Below the pieces are notes generated by a model, which saw only the letters and a program-made list of their open reading frames with translations, ran no database searches and had not been told where the DNA came from. The translations under genes and the position numbers were made by a program. DNA of 47,413 bases from Kitasatospora sp. DSM 101779 (GTDB lineage Bacteria; Actinomycetota; Actinomycetes; Streptomycetales; Streptomycetaceae): positions 4,177,657 to 4,225,069 of the forward strand of contig NZ_JAHTIK010000001.1 of the NCBI RefSeq assembly GCF_025655475.1, written 5' to 3'. Of the stretch, positions 16,051 through 25,243 are shown in pieces; position 1 is the stretch's first letter, and each line of letters begins with the position of its first letter.

Positions 16051-18456
16051 TCAGTGACCAACCTTCTCATCACCGGTGGCCCGATCCCGGGCATCTGCGG
16101 CGCTCTCCGGCGTGGAGTCGGACGCCTCCCCGGGGCCCTTCCGGCCCGCCTCCGCGGGGGCCTCCCCGGCGGCCTTCCCACCGGTCTCCCCGCCCGCGGC
16201 GGTCTCCCCTTCGGCCTCGGCCTCCTCCGGCTCCAGCAGCCGCTCTGGGTCGAGGTCGACCTCGCCGGCCGCGGAGCGCTTCTTGCGCTGCAGGTAGAAC
16301 CGGACGCCGGCCAGCGCCATCAGCACCACGCCGCCGCCGATGACGTACATGACGCCGCTCGCCACCGAGGTCACCTCGACGGTGAAGGACACCGCCTTGC
16401 CGTACGGCTGCGCGTTCGGCCCGGTCGTCCACAGCTGGGCGGTCATCTGCACCGGCCCGTTGACCTGCGCCTCGGCGGGGAAGCGGAAGGTGCGGCTGGT
16501 GGTGCCGTCCAGCACCACGGTCGCCGGCTGGCCCACGTTGAGCCGGTTCACCTGCGAGGAGGTGACGCGCAGTTCGAGGTTGCCGACCGCCTGGTTGAGG
16601 TCGTTCTTGACGCTGATGAGCAGGATGGCGTTGTCGCCCGGCAGCGTGATCGCGCTCTTGGCGGGCACCTTCACCGCCGTGGTGAGGTTGACCAGGTAGC
16701 TCTGCACGCCGTCCCGGTACGCCGCGGACGACTCCGCGTGGTCGCGCCACTCGGTGGACATCGAGCGGACCATCGCGGCGTTGAACGGGCCGCGCACCCG
16801 CTGCGGCTGGGTGAGGATCTGCAGCAGCTGGTCCAGCCCGGTCTGCACGCCCATCACCGAGCTCAGCGCGGCCGGGGAGAGCTCGGATCCCCGCAGGTCG
16901 CCCGGGTAGTCGCCCGGCACGGAGCCGTTGGCGTCCGGGTCGGCCGGGGCCGTGGCCACCGCGTCGAGGCGGGTGGGCGCCACCCAGCCGTTCGGCTGCG
17001 CGGCCGCGTGCAGGGCGTCGGCCAGCGCCTCCGCGGTGCCCACCGTCAGTGTCCGGGAGGGCATCACCAGCAGGCTGCGCTGGTCGTCCGGGCGCTGCTG
17101 GGTGATCGTCATCGTCTCGGCCAGGAAGCGCTGCTCCGCGAGGCTCTGCGCCTGGTCGGAGTCGAGGTCGCCGGAGAACAGCGAGGAGAGCACCGGGTCG
17201 GCCACCACCGCGGTCTGCCCGTTGCCGATCGGCCGCGCCGCGTTCGGCGTGTAGGCGAGCGAGCGCGACTCCGGCATGCTCGACCCGTTCACCAGCACCA
17301 GGTCGGCGCCGGTGGTGCGGGCGACACCGGCGGTCTGCTGGTCCAGCCGGCCCTGGTACGGCCAGGCGACACCGCTGCTCACGTCCACCGACAGCCGGCC
17401 CTCGGCGGTCACCTTGCCTGCGGTGGACGCCTTGCGCAGCGCGGTGTCCATGCCTGCCAGCCCGCTGCCGTTGTGCGCGATCGAGGCCAGGTCAGGGTCG
17501 GCGTACGGCAGCGCCACGACCTGCGAGCCGTTGGCGGCCACCGCCGTGCGCAGCTGCGCCAGCCAGGCGGTGGCGGCGTTCTGGCCGGTGCCGGCGACGG
17601 TGTTCTCGGCCTTGGCGGACTCGCCCCCCGTGCCGGGCTTCTGCACCCGGTACGGCTTGGTCATCGCGTAGACCGTGTCCAGCAGGTCCGGGTCGATCAC
17701 CCAGGTCAGGTTGGGCAGGGTCTGGCCGATGGACACCAGCTTGCCGAGCCGGCCGTTCGGAGCGAGCTCGGTCGTCAGGCTGTCGTCCCGCAGCACCGGC
17801 ATCTGGTCGTCGTCCGGCATGGTCTGGGCGACCAGCTCGGGGGCGTGGGTGATCGGCCACAGCGTGGCGATCCTGGTCTGCTTGCCGCTCGGCGCGGTGT
17901 TGTACGGCAGGAAGGTGCGGGCGATGCCCAGCGGGCGGTCCTCGTCCGTGTCGCGGACGTCCACCGCCAGCTCGTACACGCCGGCCGTCCTGAGGCCGAG
18001 GTCCGAGGTCGACACCTGCAGGACGTACGGCCGGGACTGCCCCGGGGCGAGGTCGCCGAGGTCCGCCTTGTGCCCCGGCAGGACGGTGCCGTCCTTGCTG
18101 GTCGGGTTGGTGCGCCCGGCGACCAGGTTGATCGCGCTGCGGGTGGTCAGCTCCTCCTTGGGGGAGCGCAGCACCACGTGGGCCGCCTTCACCGTGGACG
18201 AGCCGGCGTTGGTGACCCGGCCGGTGACGGTCACCGTGGCGTTGTCGCCCGCCACCGGCGCGGAGACCGAGTCGATCTGCACGGTCGCCGGGTAGTCCGG
18301 GGAGGCGGCCGGGAAGGCCGTCCGCGCGGGGGCCGCGGCAGTGGCGTACGGCGCCGCGGACAGCAGGACGGTGCTGCCGGCCAGCACCGCCGCCAGGCGG
18401 CGGGCCGCCCGTCCCACACGTCCGTACGCTGTCAGGCCGTGCCGAGCCTCGCCCAC
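16051..18456 (-). CDS. DUF6049-type secreted/membrane protein of the murJ cluster
   Basis: About 801 residues from the GTG at 18456 (GAGGG upstream); an ATG at 18501 adds 15 residues. Signal peptide at the N-terminus (RRLAAVLAGSTVLLSAAPYATAA), a long extracellular part containing beta-sandwich-like stretches (for example NATVTVTGRVTNAGSSTVKAAHVVLRS), one membrane segment near the C-terminus (MYVIGGGVVLMALAGVRFYL), then a cytoplasmic tail rich in Glu, Ala and Gly. It corresponds by position and topology to mycobacterial Rv3909, the neighbour of mviN. Function unknown; the placement suggests cell-envelope work with MurJ. Divergent from the CCA gene. Confidence 0.85.
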   Translation of the reverse strand: MGEARHGLTAYGRVGRAARRLAAVLAGSTVLLSAAPYATAAAPARTAFPAASPDYPATVQIDSVSAPVAGDNATVTVTGRVTNAGSSTVKAAHVVLRSPKEELTTRSAINLVAGRTNPTSKDGTVLPGHKADLGDLAPGQSRPYVLQVSTSDLGLRTAGVYELAVDVRDTDEDRPLGIARTFLPYNTAPSGKQTRIATLWPITHAPELVAQTMPDDDQMPVLRDDSLTTELAPNGRLGKLVSIGQTLPNLTWVIDPDLLDTVYAMTKPYRVQKPGTGGESAKAENTVAGTGQNAATAWLAQLRTAVAANGSQVVALPYADPDLASIAHNGSGLAGMDTALRKASTAGKVTAEGRLSVDVSSGVAWPYQGRLDQQTAGVARTTGADLVLVNGSSMPESRSLAYTPNAARPIGNGQTAVVADPVLSSLFSGDLDSDQAQSLAEQRFLAETMTITQQRPDDQRSLLVMPSRTLTVGTAEALADALHAAAQPNGWVAPTRLDAVATAPADPDANGSVPGDYPGDLRGSELSPAALSSVMGVQTGLDQLLQILTQPQRVRGPFNAAMVRSMSTEWRDHAESSAAYRDGVQSYLVNLTTAVKVPAKSAITLPGDNAILLISVKNDLNQAVGNLELRVTSSQVNRLNVGQPATVVLDGTTSRTFRFPAEAQVNGPVQMTAQLWTTGPNAQPYGKAVSFTVEVTSVASGVMYVIGGGVVLMALAGVRFYLQRKKRSAAGEVDLDPERLLEPEEAEAEGETAAGGETGGKAAGEAPAEAGRKGPGEASDSTPESAADARDRATGDEKVGH

Positions 18457-18738
18457 GTGCTGTGCCCTCGCCGTTTCTCGATCGAATGAGTGGATGACCA
18501 TGACCACCGCGGACCCGGCCGGAGGCCTCGTCCGGCGCCGGGCAGCCCCGGCCGACCGGAGCACCCGCGGGCGCCGCCCGTACCTGGCTCTCCCGGCATG
18601 GTAACGACGTGTCCGAGCCACCGGTGGTGCGGGCCGCCGACTGCCCGGCGGGGGCACCCGGCGCACCCGGGCGACGAGCGCCGCACACGGGAAAACGGAC
18701 AGGCGGCGGTGCCTGCCGGGCACGTACCCTAGGGAGCC

Positions 18739-20226
18739 GTGTCCACTGCCAATGACTCCAGCGTCCATCATTCCAGTTCCACCGTGCCGACCGCCCTGCC
18801 CGGGCTGAGTGAGGCGCAGACCCTCGGTCTGCAGGAACTGCTCCGGGTCTCGCCGGTCGCCGACGAGATCGCCCGCCGCTTCCAGGCGGCCGGCTTCCGG
18901 TTGGCGCTGGTCGGCGGATCCGTCCGGGACGCGCTGCTCGGCCGGCTGGGCAACGACCTGGACTTCACCACCGACGCCCGCCCGCACCAGGTGCTCAAGC
19001 TGGTCAAGGGCTGGGCCGACGCGGTCTGGGACGTCGGTATCGCCTTCGGCACCGTGGGCGCCCGCAAGGACACCGCCGACGGCTCCTTCCTGATCGAGAT
19101 CACCACCTACCGCTCCGAGGCGTACGACCGTTCCTCGCGCAAGCCCGAGGTCACCTACGGCGACACCATCGAGCAGGACCTCGTCCGTCGCGACTTCACC
19201 GTCAACGCGATGGCCGTCGACCTGCCCGGCCGCGGCTTCGTCGACCCGCACCGCGGCCTGGAGGACCTGGAGGCCCGGGTGCTGCGCACCCCGGCGACCC
19301 CGGAGGAGTCCTTCTCCGACGACCCGCTGCGGATGATGCGCGCGGCCCGGTTCGCCGCCCAGCTGGACTTCACGCCCGCGCCCGAGGTCGTCGCGGCGAT
19401 GACCGCCATGGCCGAGCGGATCACCATCGTCTCCGCCGAGCGCGTCCAGGCCGAGCTCAACAAGCTGCTGCTCGCCGCCCACCCGGTGAAGGGCCTGCGG
19501 CTGCTGGTCGACACCGGCCTCGCCGAGCACGTGCTGCCGGAGCTGCCCGCGCTGCGACTGGAGAGTGACGAGCACCACCGCCACAAGGACGTCTACGAGC
19601 ACTCGCTCACCGTCCTGGAGCAGGCGATCGCGCTGGAGCAGGACGGTCCGGACCTCACCCTGCGACTGGCCGCGCTGCTGCACGACATCGGCAAGCCGCG
19701 CACCCGCCGCTTCGAGTCCGACGGCCGGGTCTCCTTCCACCACCACGAGGTGGTCGGCGCCAAGATGACCCGCAAGCGGATGCGCGCCCTCAAGTACTCC
19801 AACGAGCTGGTGGACGAGGTCTCCCGGCTGGTCGAGCTGCACCTGCGGTTCCACGGCTACGGCGGCGGCGAGTGGACGGACTCGGCGGTGCGACGCTACG
19901 TCACCGACGCGGGCCCGCTGCTGGAGCGGCTGCACAAGCTCACCCGCTCCGACTGCACCACCCGCAATCGCAAGAAGGCCGCCGCCCTCGCCCGCACCTA
20001 CGACTCCCTGGAGGAGCGGATCACCCTGCTCAAGGAGCAGGAGGAGCTCGACGCGATCCGGCCGGCGCTGGACGGCAACCAGATCATGGAGCTGCTCGGC
20101 CTCAAGCCCGGCCCGCAGGTCGGCAAGGCCTACAAGTTCCTGATGGAACTCCGCCTGGAGCACGGCCCGATGGAGTACGAGGACGCCGTCGCCGCGCTGC
20201 GGGAGTGGTGGGCCGGCCAGCAGTGA
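18739..20226 (+). CDS. cca: CCA tRNA nucleotidyltransferase (class II)
   Basis: Adds or repairs the 3' CCA end of tRNAs. 495 residues from the GTG at 18739 (AGGGAG just before). Nucleotidyltransferase head with GGSVRDALLG at 59-68 and the metal-binding DLDF at 73-76, the RRDFTVNAMA motif, and the DPLRMMRAARFAAQLDF motif. An HD domain follows with LLHDIGKPRTRR near residue 315 and downstream histidines. Actinobacterial homologues are often called pcnA; the HD-fused form suggests added phosphatase or phosphodiesterase activity. A TACCCT -10-like hexamer ends eight bases before the start, so the leader may be very short. Confidence 0.95.
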   Translation: MSTANDSSVHHSSSTVPTALPGLSEAQTLGLQELLRVSPVADEIARRFQAAGFRLALVGGSVRDALLGRLGNDLDFTTDARPHQVLKLVKGWADAVWDVGIAFGTVGARKDTADGSFLIEITTYRSEAYDRSSRKPEVTYGDTIEQDLVRRDFTVNAMAVDLPGRGFVDPHRGLEDLEARVLRTPATPEESFSDDPLRMMRAARFAAQLDFTPAPEVVAAMTAMAERITIVSAERVQAELNKLLLAAHPVKGLRLLVDTGLAEHVLPELPALRLESDEHHRHKDVYEHSLTVLEQAIALEQDGPDLTLRLAALLHDIGKPRTRRFESDGRVSFHHHEVVGAKMTRKRMRALKYSNELVDEVSRLVELHLRFHGYGGGEWTDSAVRRYVTDAGPLLERLHKLTRSDCTTRNRKKAAALARTYDSLEERITLLKEQEELDAIRPALDGNQIMELLGLKPGPQVGKAYKFLMELRLEHGPMEYEDAVAALREWWAGQQ

Positions 20227-20348
20227 GCGGGCCGGCCTCGGCCGGGAACCCAGTATTCGAGCATTGCCGAGCGTAACCACCCGCTCGGCGGAGCGTTGCT
20301 CCGTCCGAGGGAGGGGATCCGCCCCTCCCCGGACGGAAGGACACGGCC

Positions 20349-21065
20349 ATGGCTGTGGATGCAGTCCTCCTGGAGTCGCCGACCATGCGGGCGACCGTCG
20401 CCGACCGGGTCGAGGCACTCGACCGGGTGCGGGCACTGGAACTGCTGCCGGACGGCGTGCACGTCACCACCGAGGGAGTGGCGGCCTACTTCGGGGTGAG
20501 CCTCAAGGCCATCTACTCCCTGGTGGTCGATCACCGGTCCGAGCTGGCCGCCAACGGGTACGTCGTGGTGGCCGGTGCGCGACTGGCCTCCTTCAAGGAG
20601 GTCAGTGGGATTCGGTCGCGCGCCCGCTCCCTCGCCCTGTTCACCAGGCGTGCCGTCCTCAACGTCGCCATGCTGCTGCGGGACAGCGAGACCGCCCGGC
20701 AGGTGCGCTGCCACCTGCTGGACGCCGAGCAGGCCGCGCGCCGGACGGCTGTGGAAAACGCCGCACTGCCTGTGGACAACGCGCCGCGGTGGCCCGAGGG
20801 CTCGCTGCAGGCGGCGGTCGCGGGGGTGGCCGAGCATGTGGTGCGGGACGTCGTCGGCACGGCGGTGGTGCCGCTGCTCAATGCACTGGCGGTCGAGGTC
20901 GGCCGGAACAGCAGCAAGATCGACGCGATGGCCGACCGGGTGGACCGGCTGGAGCGGGTCGTCCTCGACGACGGCGAGCGCGCCGTCGCCCGGCGCCGCC
21001 GGCTGCTGCTGCAGGCCGTCGAGGAGGGTGCGGACGGTGACGAGCTGGCCGTCCTGCTGAGCTGA
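20349..21065 (+). CDS. ORF6N/Rha-like putative DNA-binding protein
   Basis: 238 residues; no firm family name. The first half has a helix-turn-helix-like stretch (VTTEGVAAYFGVSLKAIYSLV, about 39-59), then a segment LFTRRAVLNVAMLLRDSETA that resembles the core of ORF6N and Rha phage antirepressor domains. The C-terminal third (about 185-215) looks like a short coiled coil (DAMADRVDRLERVV). ATG at 20349 with GGAAGGAC upstream. The gene ends in a strong terminator and contains two DnaA-box sequences. Probably a domesticated phage-type regulator; function unknown. Seen: motifs; inferred: DNA binding. Confidence 0.6.
   Translation: MAVDAVLLESPTMRATVADRVEALDRVRALELLPDGVHVTTEGVAAYFGVSLKAIYSLVVDHRSELAANGYVVVAGARLASFKEVSGIRSRARSLALFTRRAVLNVAMLLRDSETARQVRCHLLDAEQAARRTAVENAALPVDNAPRWPEGSLQAAVAGVAEHVVRDVVGTAVVPLLNALAVEVGRNSSKIDAMADRVDRLERVVLDDGERAVARRRRLLLQAVEEGADGDELAVLLS
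20750..20779 (-). promoter_or_regulatory. Pair of DnaA boxes within a coding region
   Basis: TGTGGAAAA at 20750-20758 and TGTGGACAA at 20771-20779, the complements of TTTTCCACA and of the exact Streptomyces box TTGTCCACA. Both face the same way, 21 bases apart (two helical turns). Confidence 0.5.
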
Positions 21066-21069
21066 CGGC

Positions 21070-21103
21070 GCAGGGCCCGGGGACGGGTGTCCCCGGGCCC
21101 TGC
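21070..21103. terminator. Bidirectional terminator
   Basis: Perfect 15-base stem (21070-21084 with 21089-21103) around a GGGT loop. Lies between the convergent ORF6N-like gene and the repeat-bearing membrane protein gene. Confidence 0.8.
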
Positions 21104-21116
21104 GGTGCGCCGGCGG

Positions 21117-21791
21117 TCAGAACTTCTTCGGCGAGGCGGTCGAACCCGGGGTCTTGACCGAACCGGAGGTGAGCGGGCCGAGGCAGAGCACGTAGTGCTT
21201 CTTGCGCCAGCGGCGGCCGGTGCTGCCGCTGAAGGTGGCCGTCGTCCCGGGGGTGCCGTCGCAGGCGGCCGCGCTGCCGCCGCTGATGTTGTTCAGCACC
21301 TTGTAGGTGGCCTTCGGGTCGGTGCAGGCCACCTTGGAGACGCTCTTGTAGCCGGTCTTCTCCACGCAGTCGCCCGCCTTGGCGGCTGAGGGCGAGGAGT
21401 CGGCGACGAAGAACCCGATGACGATCACGAGCGCGCCGGCCGCCACCACGCCGGCACGCAGCCAGAACCTCAGCCCGCGCTTCGGCTTCGGCGGTGCGGG
21501 CACGGCGGCGGGCCCGGGCGGCGGCGGGTACGCGGGTGCCTGGTGTCCCGGGCCGCCACCGTACGGGGGCTGCGGTCCGCCGGGCGGGGCGGGCGGCTGC
21601 TGTCCCGGGCCGGGGTAGCCGTACGCCGGCGGCGGCGACCCGTAGGCGGGAGGTTGGCCGTAGGCGGGTGGCTGCCCGTAGGCCGGTGGCTGGCCGTACG
21701 CCGGAGGCGGCGGGGGTGCGCCGTAGGGCGGCTGGCCCTGGGGCGCCGTGCCGTACTGCGGCTGGCCGTACGGATTCTGCGGTGTGCTCAT
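21117..21791 (-). CDS. Pro/Gly/Tyr-repeat membrane protein with Cys-containing extracellular domain
   Basis: 224 residues from the ATG at 21791. The first 105 residues are cytoplasmic low complexity, dominated by tandem AYGQPP-like units. A basic stretch (PKPKRGLRFW) and one membrane segment (about 112-132) follow, then a 90-residue extracellular domain with four Cys (GDCVEK, VACTDPKATY, AACDGT, YVLCLGP) that likely form two disulfides. The layout matches the LppU-type small secreted or anchored proteins of Streptomyces, whose role is unknown. No lipobox is visible. Confidence 0.75.
   Translation of the reverse strand: MSTPQNPYGQPQYGTAPQGQPPYGAPPPPPAYGQPPAYGQPPAYGQPPAYGSPPPAYGYPGPGQQPPAPPGGPQPPYGGGPGHQAPAYPPPPGPAAVPAPPKPKRGLRFWLRAGVVAAGALVIVIGFFVADSSPSAAKAGDCVEKTGYKSVSKVACTDPKATYKVLNNISGGSAAACDGTPGTTATFSGSTGRRWRKKHYVLCLGPLTSGSVKTPGSTASPKKF
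21640..21711. repeat. 18-base tandem repeat (AYGQPP coding)
   Basis: Four successive 18-base units beginning CCGTA at 21640, 21658, 21676 and 21694, with wobble-position differences between copies. In frame within the membrane protein gene. Confidence 0.8.
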
Positions 21792-21838
21792 CGATCCCCC
21801 CGTGGGCTGCTGAGGTCGCGCCGGTACGCGGACGTACC

Positions 21839-23191
21839 TTAGCGACTCCCGGCGGGCCGACGGGACGTCAGTCCCTGCCCGCGGCGGTCGGAACGGGCCG
21901 CCCGGGCGTAGTACAGGGCGCCCAGCGCGTAGGTCAGGGCGACCCCGCAGACCACCGCGACGGACCGTCCGTCCAGCGGCAGGACCACGGCGGTCACGCC
22001 GGCGGCGGCGACGAAGGAGACGTTGAACAGGACGTCGTAGACGGCGAAGACCCGGCCCCGGTAGTCGTCCTCGACCGACTCCTGGACGAGCGTGTCGGCG
22101 CAGATCTTGGTGCCCTGGGTGACCACGCCGAGCAGCAGCGCGGCGACCAGGCTCGGCCACTCGCGGAACGACAGGCCGAGGGCGGGGACGAAGACCGCCG
22201 CGGCGGCGAGGCAGGTCACCATCCACCCGGTGAGGCCGAGCCTGCGGGTGCACCAGGGGCTGATCAGTGCGGCAAGGAAGAAGCCGACCGCGGAGAATCC
22301 GACCGCGCGGCCGAGGCTGGTCAGGCCGCCGGCGGCGTCGTCGGGGGAGTTGAAGGTGTAGCGGGAGAGCATCAGCACCACGACGATCAGCACGCCGTAG
22401 CAGAACCGGGCCAGGGTGACCGCGGCCAGCGCGTGGGTGGCCGGGCGGCAGTCGCGGACCAGGTGCCGCAGTGCGGTGCCGAGGTCGCGGGCGGCGGTGG
22501 TGAGCGCCCGGCGCAGTGGCGGACGGCCGGGGTGGTGCTCGGGGCCGAGCAGGTCGCGGTCGATGAGCAGCGCGGCCAGTGCGGCGGAGAGGTAGAGCAG
22601 GGCGGCGATGCCGACCAGGGCGGCGTCGGCCCGCGGGCTGGGCGGGAGCACCTGGTGGACGAGGAATCCGAGCCCGCCGCCGAGGGTGGCGGCGACCGTG
22701 CCCAGGGTGGGGGAGACGGCGTTGGCGGTGACCAGCTGCCCGGGTCCGACCACCCGGGGCAGCGCGGCGGACAGGCCCGCCAGGATGAACCGGTTGAGGG
22801 CGGTGACCAGCAGCGCGGAGGCGAAGAAGAGCCACTCGGGGGCGCGGCCGAGCAGCAGGGCCGCGGTGACCAGGCCCAGCCCGAAGCGGGCGAGGTTGCC
22901 GTAGTGGAGGACCTGCCGGCGGCGCCAGCGGTCGAGCAGCACACCGGCGAACGGGCCGACCACCGAGAACGGCAGCAGCATGACGGCCAACACCGCGGCG
23001 ATGTCGGCGGGGGAGGACTGCCGCTCGGGTGAGAAGATCACGTACGCGGCCAGCGCGACCTGGAAGGTGCCGTCGGAGAGCTGGCTGAGCATCCGGACCA
23101 CGAGCAGCCGGCGGAAGTCGCGCCCGCGCAACAGCCCGCGGAGGGTGGCGCGCTGGGGAGCCTGCCTGCCGTCGTTCTGGATGATCGCCAC
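21839..23191 (-). CDS. MFS transporter
   Basis: Major-facilitator-type carrier, about 450 residues, with the two-times-six helix pattern of hydrophobic segments. The sequence FSVVGPFAGVLLDRWRRRQVL is the family's loop 2-3 signature. Substrate not predictable; it resembles the macrolide-exporter-like MFS group. GTG start at 23191 (MAIIQNDGRQ) is preferred; an ATG at 23236 would add 15 residues encoded partly by a parS site. It stands alone on the minus strand between two terminated units. Confidence 0.85.
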   Translation of the reverse strand: MAIIQNDGRQAPQRATLRGLLRGRDFRRLLVVRMLSQLSDGTFQVALAAYVIFSPERQSSPADIAAVLAVMLLPFSVVGPFAGVLLDRWRRRQVLHYGNLARFGLGLVTAALLLGRAPEWLFFASALLVTALNRFILAGLSAALPRVVGPGQLVTANAVSPTLGTVAATLGGGLGFLVHQVLPPSPRADAALVGIAALLYLSAALAALLIDRDLLGPEHHPGRPPLRRALTTAARDLGTALRHLVRDCRPATHALAAVTLARFCYGVLIVVVLMLSRYTFNSPDDAAGGLTSLGRAVGFSAVGFFLAALISPWCTRRLGLTGWMVTCLAAAAVFVPALGLSFREWPSLVAALLLGVVTQGTKICADTLVQESVEDDYRGRVFAVYDVLFNVSFVAAAGVTAVVLPLDGRSVAVVCGVALTYALGALYYARAARSDRRGQGLTSRRPAGSR

Positions 23192-23220
23192 CCCGACAGG
23201 TTGCCATGCCGGGCGGCGCG

Positions 23221-23234
23221 GTTTCACGTGAAAC
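23221..23234. other. parS site 6
   Basis: Exact GTTTCACGTGAAAC between the MFS gene start and the ino1 terminator. Confidence 0.92.
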
Positions 23235-23254
23235 ATCCCTCGGCTCCGGGAACG

Positions 23255-23289
23255 CCGATGGGCCCCGGTCGTCGACCGGGGCCCATCGG
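23255..23289 (-). terminator. Hairpin terminator after ino1
   Basis: Seventeen-base inverted repeat (23255-23271 with 23273-23289), 52 bases beyond the ino1 stop; in RNA the central bases open into the loop. Confidence 0.75.
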
Positions 23290-23341
23290 GGTGAGACCGC
23301 TCAGCGGATCAGCGCCCGTCGCCGGGTGCGGTGCCGCTGGT

Positions 23342-24424
23342 TCAGCGCTCGACCTCGCCGCGGATGAACTTCTCGACGTTCTCCTTGGCCTCGTCGTCGA
23401 AGTACTGGACCGGCGGGGACTTCATGAAGTAGGAGGACGCGGAGAGGATCGGGCCGCCGATGCCGCGGTCCTTGGCGATCTTCGCGGCGCGCACGGCGTC
23501 GATGATGACACCGGCCGAGTTCGGGGAGTCCCAGACCTCGAGCTTGTACTCCAGGTTCAGCGGGACGTCGCCGAACGCGCGGCCCTCGAGGCGGACGTAC
23601 GCCCACTTGCGGTCGTCGAGCCACGCGACGTAGTCGGACGGGCCGATGTGGACGTTCTTCGCACCCAGCTCGCGGTCGCGGATCTGCGAGGTGACGGCCT
23701 GGGTCTTGGAGATCTTCTTGGACTCCAGGCGCTCGCGCTCGAGCATGTTCTTGAAGTCCATGTTGCCGCCGACGTTCAGCTGCATGGTGCGCTCGAGGAT
23801 GACACCGCGGTCCTCGAAGAGCTTCGCCATCACGCGGTGCGTGATGGTGGCGCCGACCTGCGACTTGATGTCGTCACCGACGATCGGCACGCCGGCCTCG
23901 GTGAACTTGTCCGCCCACTCCTTGGTGCCGGCGATGAACACCGGGAGGGCGTTCACGAAGGCGACCTTGGCGTCGATGGCGCACTGGGCGTAGAACTTGG
24001 CCGCGGCCTCGGAACCGACGGGCAGGTAGCAGACCAGGACGTCGACCTGCTTGTCCTTGAGAACCTGGACGACGTCGACCGGGGCCTCGTCCGACTCCTC
24101 GATGGTCTCGAGGTAGTACTTGCCCAGGCCGTCCAGGGTGTGGCCGCGCTGAACGGTGACGCCGGTCGGCGGCACGTCGCAGATCTTGATGGTGTTGTTC
24201 TCGCTGTTGCCGATGGCGTCGGCCAGGTCGAAGCCGACCTTCTTGGCGTCGACGTCGAACGCGGCGACGAACTCCACGTCACGGACGTGGTAGTCGCCGA
24301 ACTGCACGTGCATCAGCCCGGGGACCTTGCCGGCCGGGTCGGCGTCCTTGTAGTACTCGACACCCTGCACCAGCGACGCGGCGCAGTTGCCCACGCCCAC
24401 GATGGCTACGCGAACCGAACCCAT
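23342..24424 (-). CDS. ino1: Inositol-3-phosphate synthase
   Basis: NAD-dependent conversion of glucose 6-phosphate to 1D-myo-inositol 3-phosphate, the first step to inositol, phosphatidylinositol lipids and mycothiol. 360 residues, the usual actinobacterial length. N-terminal NAD-binding loop [16 protein letters not shown]; the family core stretch [17 protein letters not shown] and [12 protein letters not shown] are intact. The ATG at 24424 ([10 protein letters not shown]) has GGGAG upstream. It lies 135 bases downstream of a PadR gene in the same direction. Confidence 0.96.
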   Translation of the reverse strand: MGSVRVAIVGVGNCAASLVQGVEYYKDADPAGKVPGLMHVQFGDYHVRDVEFVAAFDVDAKKVGFDLADAIGNSENNTIKICDVPPTGVTVQRGHTLDGLGKYYLETIEESDEAPVDVVQVLKDKQVDVLVCYLPVGSEAAAKFYAQCAIDAKVAFVNALPVFIAGTKEWADKFTEAGVPIVGDDIKSQVGATITHRVMAKLFEDRGVILERTMQLNVGGNMDFKNMLERERLESKKISKTQAVTSQIRDRELGAKNVHIGPSDYVAWLDDRKWAYVRLEGRAFGDVPLNLEYKLEVWDSPNSAGVIIDAVRAAKIAKDRGIGGPILSASSYFMKSPPVQYFDDEAKENVEKFIRGEVER

Positions 24425-24559
24425 TCCGGTTGCTCCCTGTGTTCTCATGAGGCCCGCCGGGAAGGCGGTTCTCGTCCCTACTGGTATGACTGTCTGACGG
24501 GCGCGCGGCGCCCACTCCTCCCGTGGATCCGGTGCTGCGAGGGCACCGGGCCGCGGGTC

Positions 24560-25243
24560 TCAGCGCTCCTGAGCGGAGCGCCCCGGGCGGTCGTGCGGTG
24601 GCCCCGGCGGGTCCGAGGACCCGGCCTCCTGGCCACGGCCGTCCGAAGTCTGTGTCGCACCGGTCGACGCGCCGTTGCGCCCGGTGCGGTTGGCACGCTC
24701 GGTCTCGATGAGCTCGTTGAGCCAGCGGACCTCGCGCTCCACCGATTCGAGTCCGTGCCGCTGGAGTTCGAGGGTGTAGTCGTCGAACCGCTCGCGGGTG
24801 CGGGCGATCGAGGTGCGCATCCGCTCCAGCCGCTCCTCCAGCCGGCTGCGGCGGCCCTCCAGGACGCGCATCCGCACGGCCTTGTCGGTCCGCGCGAAGA
24901 ACGCGAAGTGGACGCCGAAGTGCTCGTCCTCCCAGGCGTCCGGGCCCGAGTCGGCGAGCAGCTCCTCGAAGCGCTGCTTGCCCTCGGGGGAGAGCCGGTA
25001 GACGATCTTCGACCGCTTGCCGTTGAGCGCGGTGGCGGGAACGTACTCGACGTCCGGGTTGTCCTCGACCAGGAAGCCCTGGGCGACCAGGTTCTTCAGG
25101 CAGGGGTACAGCGTGCCGTACGAGAACGCGCGGAACGAGCCGAGCAGGACGTTGAGGCGCTTGCGCAGCTCGTAGCCGTGCATCGGGGCGTCGTGCAGCA
25201 GTCCGAGAACGGCGAACTCCAGCACTCCGGAACGCCTGCTCAT
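24560..25243 (-). CDS. PadR-family transcriptional regulator
   Basis: 227 residues from the ATG at 25243 (AGGAGG upstream). Winged-helix PadR domain at 1-100 (SRRSGVLEFAVLGLLHDAPMHGYELRKRL, YGTLYPCLKNL), then a long helical dimerisation part (Vir-like, about 125-195), and a Pro/Gly/Asp-rich tail. Directly upstream of ino1, so it probably controls itself and may control inositol synthesis. A palindrome 62-84 bases before its start is a good operator candidate. Confidence 0.92.
   Translation of the reverse strand: MSRRSGVLEFAVLGLLHDAPMHGYELRKRLNVLLGSFRAFSYGTLYPCLKNLVAQGFLVEDNPDVEYVPATALNGKRSKIVYRLSPEGKQRFEELLADSGPDAWEDEHFGVHFAFFARTDKAVRMRVLEGRRSRLEERLERMRTSIARTRERFDDYTLELQRHGLESVEREVRWLNELIETERANRTGRNGASTGATQTSDGRGQEAGSSDPPGPPHDRPGRSAQER

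Noticed and set aside
16051..20436. A 1461-codon minus-strand frame joining the DUF6049 gene to sequence opposite cca
   Set aside because: The true start is the signal peptide near 18456-18501; the upstream extension is antisense to cca.
21839..23236. MFS start at the ATG overlapping parS (23236)
   Set aside because: The extra 15 residues look unrelated to the family, and family N-termini begin near the GTG at 23191; kept only as an alternative.
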